A stretch of 64,000 nt of DNA from Geopsychrobacter electrodiphilus DSM 16401 (GTDB lineage Bacteria > Desulfobacterota > Desulfuromonadia > Desulfuromonadales > Geopsychrobacteraceae), in assembly GCF_000384395.1 (NCBI RefSeq), contig NZ_ARWE01000001.1, positions 62,001 through 126,000 on the forward strand. The letters are read 5' to 3'. Position numbers and translations under genes: made by a program. Shown one piece after another: positions 1 through 8,654 of this stretch (position 1 is its first letter; each line of letters opens with the position of its first letter). The notes under the pieces were generated by a model. It saw only the letters and a program-made list of their open reading frames with translations. It was not told where the DNA came from and did no database searches.

Positions 1-651
1 ATCCGAGTTGCGGATATCGATCCAGTGGTTGGTCATTGCACCGCGTCCGAAAGTGGCCGCCAAACTGGCAACCGTGGCGGAGTGTCATATTCGCGCCTGG
101 TGTTCGATATAGACCAGACCCCAGCTGCGCAACATCTTCTGCAGCAGGTAGCATTCTTCGTTGTCGAGGGCCGCGCTGCCGACCGAAGCGATGGCGTCGG
201 TGCGGTTGACGACCTGTCCCTTGGCGTTCTGCTCCATGAAAGAGGCGTCACGCGTAGCCTTGATGCGGTCCGCCACCTGATCGAGGGCCCAGTCCCAGGA
301 GACGGTCTTCCATTCTTTTGAGCCCTTGGCGCGGTACATCGGCTCGGTGATCCGTTTCGGGTTGTCGCGCAGTTGGAAGACCGAGGCGCCCTTGCTGCAC
401 AGGGTGCCGAGGTTGATCGGGTGATCCGGGTCCCCCTCTGTGTTGATCACTTCCCCGCTGCGCGAATGAATGATTATACCGCAACCGACGGCACAGTAAG
501 GGCAAATGGTGGTGGTCTCCTTGGCGTATTGAATCGCCAGGGGACCGGCCGCTGCGGCTTCGGCTTCAGCAGCTGACAGGCCAATGCCGAGGATTGACCC
601 CGCCACAGCAGACCCGGAAAGCTTGAAAAAGCCACGTCTGTTTAGATGCAT
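1..651 (-). CDS. Formate dehydrogenase alpha subunit, selenocysteine-containing, N-terminal part (runs off window)
   Basis: Catalytic molybdopterin subunit of a periplasmic formate dehydrogenase (FdnG/FdoG-like), oxidising formate to CO2. Seen: a Tat signal near residue 5 (RRGFFKL) followed by a hydrophobic stretch; a [4Fe-4S] motif CPYCAVGC with a downstream CSKG cysteine; and the stretch DNEECYLLQKMLRSWGLVYI typical of the family. The frame meets TGA at 85-87 (codon 189) and then continues as HSATVASLAATFGRGAMTNH, which is the conserved sequence after selenocysteine in FdnG-type enzymes. TGA is therefore read as Sec and the gene is still open at position 1. A good AGGAGG site precedes the ATG. 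The C-terminal part and any Fe-S or cytochrome subunits lie outside the window. Confidence 0.95.
57..80 (-). promoter_or_regulatory. Putative bacterial SECIS hairpin following the Sec TGA
   Basis: On the minus strand, four nucleotides after the TGA, CCGCCA pairs with TGGCGG over a 12-nt loop containing GGTTGCCAGT. Bacterial SECIS elements sit inside the reading frame just downstream of UGA and carry a GGU-type apical motif bound by SelB. Position and fold fit; binding is inferred. Confidence 0.6.
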
Positions 652-659
652 CTGATAAA

Positions 660-665
660 CCTCCT
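660..665 (-). promoter_or_regulatory. Ribosome binding site of the formate dehydrogenase gene
   Basis: A perfect AGGAGG on the minus strand lies 8 nt before the ATG at 651-649 and fixes that start. Confidence 0.75.
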
Positions 666-757
666 TTGCCTAGGGAAACGACTCGTAGCGCCCGTATGGA
701 GAGACATGAAATTTACAGGATCATCGCGGCACAGCCGCACAACAACACATGAGCTAA

Positions 758-775
758 GCGCAATTTATATACCAG
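758..775 (-). promoter_or_regulatory. Candidate sigma54 (-24/-12) promoter for formate dehydrogenase
   Basis: The minus strand reads CTGGTATATAAATTGCGC. GG (772-773) and GC (760-761) are exactly 10 nt apart, as sigma54 promoters require, and TGG and TTGC are intact, although the rest of the -24 box is degenerate. The predicted start near 748 leaves a leader of about 97 nt. A sigma54 activator gene is divergently encoded next door. The match is partial, so this is a prediction. Confidence 0.5.
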
Positions 776-962
776 CGTTTTGATTTGAGAATTTATCTTT
801 AATTAACGGCAGGTTAGCTCCAAGTATCTGTAATATCCATATTTTTGATACGCCTTTTGTTGTATACATCCTTCCCTTACGCTATGTTTGTTGGGTAGAA
901 AGTATCCATGGTGGTTGGTCTTGGGTTTCGTTTTAAAACAGCGCATCAGCGCCTTCAACGAA

Positions 963-2336
963 ATGGATTTCATGGACGGACGTATATATATCTGCGATGA
1001 CGAAGTCGGCATGCTGCGATATCTCAAAAAAATGCTGACAAGCTGGGGCGCCGAGGTGGTGACCTTTGAAAACCCCTTGAGCCTGCTCGAGAGTCTGAAG
1101 AACACTGCGACCGGGGTAGATCTGCTGCTGCTCGACATCAAGATGGCCGAACTCGACGGACTGGAGACGCTAACGCGCGTACATGGCTTGCGTCCTGAAC
1201 TGCCGGTGGTGATGATGACCGGGCACGGCAGCATTGAATCTGCGGTTGAGGCGATGAAGCTGGGGGCGCGCAACTATCTTACCAAACCTTTCCCGCAGGA
1301 GCAGCTGCGCGCGGTGGTCGAACAGGCGCTGCAGCGCGAGAAGTTGCTGGCCGAAAATCGCAGTCTCAAGCAACAGCTGCAACAGCAGAATCAGACCGAC
1401 CAGATCGTTTTCAAGAGCGCGGCCTTTGCCGAGGTCTATGATCTGGCGATGCGCGTGACCGGGGTCGATTCGCCGCTGTTGATTCTTGGCGAGAGCGGCT
1501 CGGGCAAAGAGTTGATCGCACGCGCGGTGCATTTTCACAGCCCGCGCAGTCAGGCACCGTTTTTGGCGATCAACTGTGCGGCGTTGACCGAAACCCTGCT
1601 TGAGAGTCAGCTGTTCGGGCATATGAAGGGTGCCTTTACCGGGGCGCAGCAGAGTCATAAAGGTCTGCTCGCAGCGGCTGAGAACGGCAGTTTGTTCCTG
1701 GATGAAGTCGGGGAGTTAAGTCCGGCCTTGCAGGCCAAGCTGCTGCGCGTGCTGCAGCAGGGGGAATATCTGCCGGTCGGGTCAACCCGGCCTCAGCAGG
1801 CGAATGTGCGCTTTATCGCCGCGACCAATAAAAACCTTGAACAGGAGGTCGCTGCCGGGCGCTTTCGCGAAGACCTGTTTTACCGCCTCAATGTCATCTG
1901 CCTTGAGCTTCCTTCTTTGCGTCAGCGCCCGGAAGATATCGAACCGCTGATTGAACATTTCCTCGACAAAATGGCCGCCCGCCTCGGCCAACCGCGCAAA
2001 CAGCTGAGTGCCGAACTGCTGCAGCTGCTTTGCAGCTATGACTGGCCGGGCAACGTCCGCGAACTGGAAAATATCATCGAGCGCTGTGTGGTGCTGGCCA
2101 AAGGCAAAACCCTCACCCCTGAGCAGTTGCCGGCCAAATTTCGCTCCGAACCACAGCCGGTTGCCACACAGCTCCCCTCTTTCAGTTTGCGCGATGCCGA
2201 GCACCTGCAGGTGCGGCGGGCGTTGGAGGAGACCGGCGGCAACAAGAGCCGCGCCGCCCTCCTGTTGGGGGTGACACGCAAGACCCTTGACAAGAAGATT
2301 CGCGATTTTGCGCTGAACCCCGAGGGATCGAGATGA
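963..2336 (+). CDS. Sigma54-dependent response regulator, NtrC/AtoC family
   Basis: Cytoplasmic transcriptional activator of 457 aa. Domains seen: receiver (acidic D12-D13, phospho-acceptor D58, conserved K108 in TKPF); AAA+ domain with Walker A GESGSGKE (about 176-183), the sigma54-contacting GAFTGA loop (about 223-228) and Walker B LFLDEVGEL; and a Fis-type helix-turn-helix near the C-terminus (RAALLLGVTRKTL). The ATG at 963 is chosen because the receiver begins directly after it; ATG 972 and TTG 888 are alternatives, and no start has a strong ribosome site. The stop overlaps the next start (ATGA), so it is co-translated with the binding protein and kinase. It probably activates a sigma54 promoter; the divergent formate dehydrogenase promoter is the nearest candidate. 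Confidence 0.93.
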   Translation: MDFMDGRIYICDDEVGMLRYLKKMLTSWGAEVVTFENPLSLLESLKNTATGVDLLLLDIKMAELDGLETLTRVHGLRPELPVVMMTGHGSIESAVEAMKLGARNYLTKPFPQEQLRAVVEQALQREKLLAENRSLKQQLQQQNQTDQIVFKSAAFAEVYDLAMRVTGVDSPLLILGESGSGKELIARAVHFHSPRSQAPFLAINCAALTETLLESQLFGHMKGAFTGAQQSHKGLLAAAENGSLFLDEVGELSPALQAKLLRVLQQGEYLPVGSTRPQQANVRFIAATNKNLEQEVAAGRFREDLFYRLNVICLELPSLRQRPEDIEPLIEHFLDKMAARLGQPRKQLSAELLQLLCSYDWPGNVRELENIIERCVVLAKGKTLTPEQLPAKFRSEPQPVATQLPSFSLRDAEHLQVRRALEETGGNKSRAALLLGVTRKTLDKKIRDFALNPEGSR

Positions 2337-3541
2337 TTCTCCGCCCTCTGCTGATGCTGTTGCTTTACCTGGTGGTCATCCCCGGCGGGAGGTCGAATGC
2401 GACTGCTGCAGACCAGCCTGAGATCCGCCTGGGCATGTCGACGGTGCTGAGTGGCCCCGCCGCTGAGCTGGGGCTCGAGATGCAGCGCGGGGTGCTCGCG
2501 GCGCTTGAACAAATTAATCGGACCGGTGGTTTTCAGGGTCGCCAGCTGCGGCTGATCACCTATGATGACGGCTATGAGCCGGCGCGTACCGCGCCGAACA
2601 TGCATCGCCTGCTCGAAGAGGATCACGTCCTGGCGGTGATCGGGAATGTCGGGACCCCCACCGCGATCGCCTCCCTGCCCCAGATTAGGGCGCAGCAGAC
2701 CCTCTTCTTTGCGCCGTTCTCCGGCGCCGGCGGCCTGCGTCGCATCCCGCCGGAACGCTATGTGATTAATGTGCGCGCCAGCTACGCCGAAGAGATCACG
2801 CTCATGGTTGATGCCCTGGTCGAAGGCGGTGGTCTGCGGCCCGAGGAGATCGCTTTTTTCACCCAGCGCGATGGTTATGGTGACGCCGGATACGTCGGCG
2901 GCTTTGCCGCCCTTAAGCGCCATGGTCTGCAGAACGAAACACAGGTGCTGCATGTCCGCTACCGGCGCAACACCCTGGCGGTCGAAAATGCCCTGGCCGA
3001 TCTGCTGCTGGCCGATCCGCCGCCGCGGGCTCTGATCATGGTCGGCGCCTATGCGCCCTGCGCGAAATTTATCCGGCTTGCACGCCAGTCCGGGTTCGAC
3101 GCCCTGCTGCTGAATGTCTCCTTTGTCGGGAGTTCCGCTCTGGTCCGTGAACTGGGCTCCGCCGGTGAGGGGGTGGTGATCACTCAGGTTGTGCCACATC
3201 CCCTCGAGAGTCAGTTGCCGCTGGTGCGCGATTATCGCGCCGCCTTGAAAGTCCATGATCAACAGCCGCCAAGCTTTGTCAGTCTCGAAGGATATTTTGC
3301 CCTGCGCACCCTGTTGGCCGGGCTGGAGAAGGCCCCCGAACCGCTGAATCGCGAAACCCTGATCGATGGCCTGGAGCATTTGGGGCGCTTTGACCTGGGT
3401 CTGGGGACGGCGCTTCAGCTCACGAGCGAAGACCATCAGGCCAGTCATCATGTCTGGCCAACCTGGGTAAAAAACGGCAGGGTGGTCTCAGCCAGCTGGG
3501 CAGAGATTGTCCGCGGTCTGTCGCAACGGAGTGTGCCATGA
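2333..3541 (+). CDS. Periplasmic ligand-binding protein (branched-chain amino acid / Peripla_BP_6 type)
   Basis: 402 aa with an N-terminal signal peptide (hydrophobic to about residue 22). The mature part begins EIRLGMSTVLSGPAAELG, the usual opening of LivJ/AmiC-like type I binding proteins, and keeps YDDGYEP and later family blocks (FAPFSGAGGLR, FFTQRDGYGDAGY). No permease or ATPase gene is nearby. It is instead wedged between a response regulator and a sensor kinase with 4-bp overlaps on both sides. This points to a sensory role, presenting a periplasmic ligand to the kinase in the manner of TorT with TorS, rather than transport. The ligand is unknown; small carboxylates or amino acids are usual for the fold. 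Confidence 0.85.
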   Translation: MILRPLLMLLLYLVVIPGGRSNATAADQPEIRLGMSTVLSGPAAELGLEMQRGVLAALEQINRTGGFQGRQLRLITYDDGYEPARTAPNMHRLLEEDHVLAVIGNVGTPTAIASLPQIRAQQTLFFAPFSGAGGLRRIPPERYVINVRASYAEEITLMVDALVEGGGLRPEEIAFFTQRDGYGDAGYVGGFAALKRHGLQNETQVLHVRYRRNTLAVENALADLLLADPPPRALIMVGAYAPCAKFIRLARQSGFDALLLNVSFVGSSALVRELGSAGEGVVITQVVPHPLESQLPLVRDYRAALKVHDQQPPSFVSLEGYFALRTLLAGLEKAPEPLNRETLIDGLEHLGRFDLGLGTALQLTSEDHQASHHVWPTWVKNGRVVSASWAEIVRGLSQRSVP

Positions 3542-5898
3542 CGCCACTCAAGCCGGGGCGCAAGATCACCCTGCTGGCCTGGGTGCTGGTCATGATCGGC
3601 TTGCTGGCAGGGGTACTGAGCAATGGCCTGGTCGGCTGGACCCTCCACAACCTGAACCGCGAAGGGCAGCAGCTGGCCGAACAGGAATCCCGTTTGAGTC
3701 GCGGCGCCGAAAAACTGCGACACTTCACGCGTCAGACCCAGACGGCTCTGGGCGATCAGCTTCAACTGGATCTTGGGCCGGTACACGAAACCTTTCCGGA
3801 GACAGATCTGGAACAACTCCGTACCGAACTCGTGGCGACGCCGGAGATTGATGATCTGGCCCGCCTCAGCAATGAACTGGGGCAACGTAGCTACAACCTG
3901 CGTAGGCTCTGGCAGCAGGCTGTTGCCTGGCGCGAAAATTATCAGCCGATCTTTCTGGATAACCGCGAAAAAAAGAGCCTGCTGCGGGTGCGCTCAGAGT
4001 TGCAGCAGCTCCGCGCCGAGCTGGAAATCTATGAAGGGCGGCAGCGTCTGCAGGAAGCCTTGACTATTCGCCAGTGGCGGAAGTCCGGACCCGCTGTGGC
4101 TGAAAAGCTGGCGGCCGAACTGCTCAGCTATCGCAACCAGACGTGGCGGCGCAGCCTCGACCGGATCAACACCGAGCTGGTCGATCTGTCGCGGATGGTT
4201 GAGATTCTGGCCGGTGAGGATCGTCTTGATCAGCTGGCGGACATGAAGGACAACCAGCTGAAGCCGAGTCTGGAGCGGATGACCCATGAACTCGCACGCT
4301 TGCGCACCGCCGCGCAGATGGGACCAGACGAGTTGCCGCTCAGACTGCTGGAGGCGCTTAATGTCGCGCTCTTCGGCGAGGGCTATGTCATTTTTGAGGA
4401 GTATCAGACGATCCGGCCGGGGAAGGGCGGGCTCTACCTGCTGTCCGAACGCCGCCTCGAGCTGGTTCAGCAGCGCGAGGCTCTGCAGGGAGAGGCACGA
4501 ACCGAGTTGCAGCAGCTCGAATCGCTCTATCCCCCGTTGGCCAGTCTGACCCAGAAACGCAGCCGCGCGCTGGCCCGTCAGGCCGACTTGAGCTTGAGCA
4601 ACGGGGCTTTGAATCTGTTCATGATCAGTCTGCTCACCCTCGCCGGCTTTCTGGGTCTCGGTCTCTTGATCATCCGCATGACTCAGCAGCAGTTGGCGGC
4701 ACTCGCTCAGTTGCGCCGCCAGAACGAACTGATTCTGGCTTCGGCCGGCGAGGGGGTGATGGGGGTTGATCGCGACGGCGCGACCATCTTTATCAATCCA
4801 GCCGCCGCCAACCAGCTCGGGTGGCAAGATCAGGAACTGGTCGGCCGTCATTATCAGGAGATTCTGGGCCAGCCTGACCAGGGGGATCTTCAGGCCGATT
4901 CCATTGCCCAGGTCCTGCAACAGGGGAACAGTTACCGCAGCGACATCGATTTTTTTCATCGGCGCGACGGCAGCCAAATGCCTGTGGCCTGTGCCGTGAC
5001 ACCCCTGCAGAACGAACTTCAGGAGATCGAGGGGGCGGTCGTCACTTTTATGGATATCAGCGATCGCAAGGCCGCTGAAAAGACCCTGCGCCGTTATTAT
5101 GATCGCCTCGCCGAACAGGAGCGGGCGCTGGCCGAGTTGAACAAGTATCTCGAGCAGAAGGTCGTGGAGCGGACCCTGCAGCTCGAAGCGAAGAGTAAGC
5201 AGCTGATAGCAACTCAGGAGGAGCTGGCCCATGCCGAAAAACTGGCGGCGATTGGTTCGCTGGCCGCAGGGGTCGCGCATGAAATCAACAATCCGAGTGC
5301 GATCATTCGCGGGAATATCGAAATCCTCGAGGCTGGGCTGCCAGCTAACCACATGAGCCGTGAAGAGACTTCTGAAATCTTACGTCAGATCGAGCGGATC
5401 ACGCTGATAACCGGCAATCTGCTCAGCTTTGCGCGCAAGCAGCAGCTGACCATCCGCAGCTTCCCCTTGAACGCATTGCTCGAGGAGGTTCTCGAGCAGG
5501 TTGGCCATCAGGTTTCGACCAGGGGCATCGAAATTCAGACCGATTTGGCCACCCAACTCCCTGACTGTCTGGCCGATGCTGATCGACTGCGGCAGGTCTT
5601 TAATAATCTGATCGTCAATGGCCTTCAGGCGCTGAACGGTCGAGGCTTTCTGCGGGTCAGTAGCCGCCTTGAGGACGGGAGTTTCAAAGTGAGGATCGCC
5701 GATAACGGCCTGGGAATTCTGCCCGAGAATCGCGGCCAGATCTTCCACCCCTTCTTTACCACCAAAACGGACGGCACCGGCCTTGGCCTCTCGGTTTCTT
5801 ACGGTATCGTCGAGGCACATGGCGGAAGTATCAGTGTCGAGAGTGAGCCGAGGGAGGGGAGTTGTTTCACTATCAGCCTGCCGCAGCATGAACATTAA
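3538..5898 (+). CDS. Membrane sensor histidine kinase with large periplasmic helical domain and PAS domain
   Basis: 786 aa. TM1 about 11-33, then roughly 320 residues rich in Leu, Gln, Arg and Glu that look entirely helical (TorS-like bundle), and TM2 about 359-381. Next come a PAS domain (about 395-505), a coiled coil, an H-box GVAHEINNP with the phospho-acceptor at H581, an N-box (FNNLIVNGLQAL), and ATP-lid motifs DNGLGI and GTGLGLS. The NtrB-like H-box suits a sigma54 activator partner. There is no receiver or Hpt domain, so it should phosphorylate the co-encoded regulator directly. The start overlaps the binding-protein stop by 4 bp. The periplasmic domain probably docks the binding protein (inference). 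Confidence 0.92.
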   Translation: MTPLKPGRKITLLAWVLVMIGLLAGVLSNGLVGWTLHNLNREGQQLAEQESRLSRGAEKLRHFTRQTQTALGDQLQLDLGPVHETFPETDLEQLRTELVATPEIDDLARLSNELGQRSYNLRRLWQQAVAWRENYQPIFLDNREKKSLLRVRSELQQLRAELEIYEGRQRLQEALTIRQWRKSGPAVAEKLAAELLSYRNQTWRRSLDRINTELVDLSRMVEILAGEDRLDQLADMKDNQLKPSLERMTHELARLRTAAQMGPDELPLRLLEALNVALFGEGYVIFEEYQTIRPGKGGLYLLSERRLELVQQREALQGEARTELQQLESLYPPLASLTQKRSRALARQADLSLSNGALNLFMISLLTLAGFLGLGLLIIRMTQQQLAALAQLRRQNELILASAGEGVMGVDRDGATIFINPAAANQLGWQDQELVGRHYQEILGQPDQGDLQADSIAQVLQQGNSYRSDIDFFHRRDGSQMPVACAVTPLQNELQEIEGAVVTFMDISDRKAAEKTLRRYYDRLAEQERALAELNKYLEQKVVERTLQLEAKSKQLIATQEELAHAEKLAAIGSLAAGVAHEINNPSAIIRGNIEILEAGLPANHMSREETSEILRQIERITLITGNLLSFARKQQLTIRSFPLNALLEEVLEQVGHQVSTRGIEIQTDLATQLPDCLADADRLRQVFNNLIVNGLQALNGRGFLRVSSRLEDGSFKVRIADNGLGILPENRGQIFHPFFTTKTDGTGLGLSVSYGIVEAHGGSISVESEPREGSCFTISLPQHEH

Positions 5899-5916
5899 TA
5901 TCTTGGCGAAAGACCC

Positions 5917-6276
5917 TCACATATGGCTGGCCAGGCGCTGGGCAAAGGTCTCAAGCATCGGCGCCGAACTGTCGACAGCGATCAGCTCGAAATCCTGGTC
6001 GTCCATCTCGGCGCAGAGCGCCATGGGAAGATTGCCGTTGGAGCAGTCGAGGTCGTAGATCCGCGTGCCGGACTGGTAGCTGCGTGCCGCCAGCTGCGCC
6101 TGACGACAGACACCTTCACGATACAGCGGGACCGAACGGCCGAGCATGTCGTCGAACACCTCAACCACCTGGCGACTGAATGCAAAAGGCGGAATTTTCT
6201 CCTGCGGTTGCGCGTAGATCTTGTCCTGGGCTGCGGATCCGATTAACTCAGCAATTAAGGCACAAGCAGATCGCCT
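5917..6276 (-). pseudogene. cmoA: Remnant of tRNA (cmo5U34) methyltransferase gene cmoA
   Basis: Translation of the minus strand gives a clear CmoA N-terminal third: DKIYAQPQEKIPPFAFSRQ, then VVEVFDDMLGRSVPLYREG, IYDLDCSNG and IAVDSSAPMLE. Intact CmoA is about 240 aa; this frame stops after roughly 110. No ATG, GTG or TTG lies upstream of the conserved N-terminus before the in-frame stop at 6277-6279; only an internal GTG at 6168 is available. The SAM motif DLGCSxG has become DLDCSNG. The reading frame past the stop shows no further CmoA sequence. The 3' end lies 18 bp from the end of the kinase operon, suggesting deletion at a rearrangement junction. Confidence 0.75.
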
Positions 6277-7547
6277 TTAAACTGATCGGCCGAAGGCGCG
6301 CTGATCGGGAGAGCCGCTGCGCTTACTCCCTGTGGCACCAGTGTCGAGAGGCTCAGGTTCTGACACCAGCCCTGGTTGTTGGTCATTTGGGTCGGGGATG
6401 GAACGCTGGAGAAAAAAGCCGACAGGTCGGTATCCGGCAGCAGGTTGGCGACCACCTGCTCAGCCCGGAGCCTGACCCTCGGCTCGCCCAGCCGGTTTCT
6501 GACCCCCCATTGAACGCTGTAGTCGTCGCAGGCGGGCTCAGGCGTAAGCGGCCGGTCAGTAAAGGCGATGTCCCGGTCGAGGTCGAAATGATATTTCATC
6601 ATGACTTCTTCAAACAGCATGGCGATGTCTTCATGTTTGGTAGAATAGCCGTATATGTCATTGGCGACATCGACAGCGAAGTCCGGGCCCAATTGGGCAG
6701 CGCTCAGGCTTTGCTGCTCTGCGCTGGCTGGTACGCCCAGAAAGAGCACCTTGGCCAGGTCGAGAAACAGCTGGGCACTCAAAACTGTGATGCTATTTAG
6801 GTGCCCTGGCAGACTCTGGTTCTCGATGGCAACTGATGCGGCGTAGGGGGTCAGATGGCGGTCGAGAATTGTTTGGGTTGCCGGTGGCAGAAAATCATTG
6901 GCGTGAGCCAGCTCATGGTAAAGCACGCGGGAAAACGGATAGATAATGTCATCGAGCTGACGCGTCTCTGTCCCGTCCAGAGGGTAGAAGTTGTAGGCGT
7001 AGGCGTCACTCTTGACATAGCGCCAGAGGGTTACAAACTGCAGTTCAGAACCGAAGTCCTGGCGAAAATCGGCGTTCTTGGTGATCGTCGCCTTCTCTTC
7101 GTTAGTCAGCCAGAGATTGGCGGGATCAAGGTAGATGGCGGCAGTATTGGGCGAGTAGAAGGAGGGGCGGATATCGGCATCGATGACGATAGCGGTCACT
7201 CCTTTGAACAGGGTCAGCAGATCAGGCGGAAGCTGATTCAGGACGAGTTCAAGCCGCTCCCCCATCCAGGGGTGGGAGACCAGTACCCGACCCATCAAAT
7301 CGGCGACCGTCGGAGCAGGCAACTCCTGACCGACCAGCGGCAGGGTCTCCATGCTGCACAGACTGGTCAGGTGGGCCGCGGTGGCACAGTCCTTCAGGAC
7401 ATTGAGGTAAGGACTTGCCTGGGTGTAGGGCGAAACATCCGACAGATCCGGATTTGATCCGCCCGGCCCGATGTCCGAAGAATTACCCCCGCCGCCACCG
7501 CAGGCACAAAGAAACAGCAGCAATACAAAACTATAGAGTCGTGACAT
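6255..7547 (-). CDS. Putative outer-membrane lipoprotein with HExxH metallopeptidase-like motif
   Basis: 430 aa. It has an N-terminal signal with lipobox LCAC, followed by a Gly-rich spacer (GGGGGN) as in many surface lipoproteins. A central HELAH (in RVLYHELAHANDF) is the zincin zinc-binding signature HExxH. No third zinc ligand can be assigned by eye. The family is unknown to me; the protein may be a secreted or surface zinc protease or a structural relative. It is monocistronic, its stop lies in the start-side edge of the cmoA remnant, and the downstream gene TesB is divergent. Function is inferred only from the motif. Confidence 0.6.
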   Translation of the reverse strand: MSRLYSFVLLLFLCACGGGGGNSSDIGPGGSNPDLSDVSPYTQASPYLNVLKDCATAAHLTSLCSMETLPLVGQELPAPTVADLMGRVLVSHPWMGERLELVLNQLPPDLLTLFKGVTAIVIDADIRPSFYSPNTAAIYLDPANLWLTNEEKATITKNADFRQDFGSELQFVTLWRYVKSDAYAYNFYPLDGTETRQLDDIIYPFSRVLYHELAHANDFLPPATQTILDRHLTPYAASVAIENQSLPGHLNSITVLSAQLFLDLAKVLFLGVPASAEQQSLSAAQLGPDFAVDVANDIYGYSTKHEDIAMLFEEVMMKYHFDLDRDIAFTDRPLTPEPACDDYSVQWGVRNRLGEPRVRLRAEQVVANLLPDTDLSAFFSSVPSPTQMTNNQGWCQNLSLSTLVPQGVSAAALPISAPSADQFKGDLLVP

Positions 7548-7799
7548 AAGCCCTCACAGGGGTGTAACGCATATATCATTAATCTATGCTATCGGCCGCT
7601 GCTTGTCTATTTGCTGCGGTGCGGGTCTATACATTCCTTCACAACCAAAACCATTGCTTGGTTGATGGTTTTGGAGCGTGATAACTTGTCGGCCTGGCTA
7701 AATTGAAGCAATGGTGGCTACCAGGCGGAGAATTCTCTATCAAGTTGTTAACCAGGTGGCGTGGAATTGAAAGTTCAGCAATTTTAAGGGATAAGCATT

Positions 7800-8654
7800 A
7801 TGCAGGATATTGTGCAGGCCTTACTTCAGCACCTGAGCCTTGAGCGCCTCGAAGAGAACCTGTTTCGTGGTCAGAGCCAGGATATCGGCAGTCCCAACGT
7901 TTACGGCGGTCAGGTTTTGGGGCAGGCCCTGTCTGCGGCGAGCCGGACGATCGAGGGGCGCGATGCGCATTCGCTGCACGCCTACTTTCTGCGGCCCGGC
8001 GATAAGACCCAGCCGGTGGTTTATGAGGTAGACCGGATTCGCGACGGCAGAAGTTATACGACCCGCAGGGTGGTGGCTATACAGAACGGGCAGCCGATCT
8101 TTAATATGGCGGCCTCCTTTAAAGTCGCCGAAGCGGGCCTCGAACATCAGTGTGTAATGCCTGAGGTGCCCGGCCCCGAAGGTCTGCTGAATCTGACCGA
8201 ACTGGGTCGGCAGTCTCTGGCGGAGATCCCTGATAAATTGGAGCGATTTTTAACCTGGCAACGACCCATCGAGTTTCGTCCCGTCCGCCCGACTGATCTG
8301 TTGCACCCTGAACCGGCTCCCCCCTGTCGGGATATCTGGATCCGCGCCGTCGCTGCCCTGCCCGACGAGCCCGCGCTGCACAAGGTTTTGTTAGCTTACA
8401 CCTCCGATTATTCGCTGCTCGCCACCGCCTTGCTGCCGCACGGATTGACCTTTTCGCAGGGCACAATCCGCGCCGCCAGCCTTGATCACGCCATGTGGTT
8501 TCATCGCGATTTCCGCCTCGACGACTGGCTGCTCTATGCCATGGACAGCCCGAACATGGGCCATGGCCGTGGGTTCAGCCGGGGAAATCTCTTCACGCGC
8601 GAGGGGAAGTTGGTGGCCTCTGTGGCTCAGGAGGGGATGATTCGTCAGCACTGA
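7800..8654 (+). CDS. tesB: Acyl-CoA thioesterase II
   Basis: 284 aa, the usual TesB length (286 in E. coli). It hydrolyses medium and long acyl-CoA to free fatty acid and CoA in the cytoplasm. Two hotdog domains are visible: the N-terminal half with NVYGGQVLGQALSAA and HSLHAYFLRPGD, and the C-terminal half with ASLDHAMWFHRDFRLDDWLL and GRGFSRGN, ending VAQEG. The Asp of SLDHA and the Gln of AQEG match the TesB Asp-Thr-Gln catalytic set. The start follows a weak purine-rich site (AAGGGATAAG). It stands alone, but fits the fatty-acid genes further along the window. Confidence 0.92.
   Translation: MQDIVQALLQHLSLERLEENLFRGQSQDIGSPNVYGGQVLGQALSAASRTIEGRDAHSLHAYFLRPGDKTQPVVYEVDRIRDGRSYTTRRVVAIQNGQPIFNMAASFKVAEAGLEHQCVMPEVPGPEGLLNLTELGRQSLAEIPDKLERFLTWQRPIEFRPVRPTDLLHPEPAPPCRDIWIRAVAALPDEPALHKVLLAYTSDYSLLATALLPHGLTFSQGTIRAASLDHAMWFHRDFRLDDWLLYAMDSPNMGHGRGFSRGNLFTREGKLVASVAQEGMIRQH

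Larger units (their letters stand above)
652..962. other. Divergent intergenic region, formate dehydrogenase / sigma54 activator
   Basis: This 311-bp gap holds the dehydrogenase ribosome site, the candidate -24/-12 promoter and an AT-rich stretch at about 775-885 with a GTATC...GATAC inverted pair that could be an activator site. A TTG at 888 would extend the activator by 25 residues with no family resemblance. I see no further gene. Confidence 0.5.

Noticed and set aside
85-651. A complete 188-aa protein ending at the TGA at 85-87
   Set aside because: The same frame past the TGA continues conserved formate dehydrogenase sequence, so the codon is Sec.
2036-3451. Long minus-strand reading frame opposite the binding protein
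   Set aside because: GC-rich shadow of a well-supported gene with clear family motifs; no ribosome site or family.
3994-5352. Long minus-strand frame opposite the sensor kinase
   Set aside because: Shadow frame; the kinase is supported by H-box and ATPase motifs.
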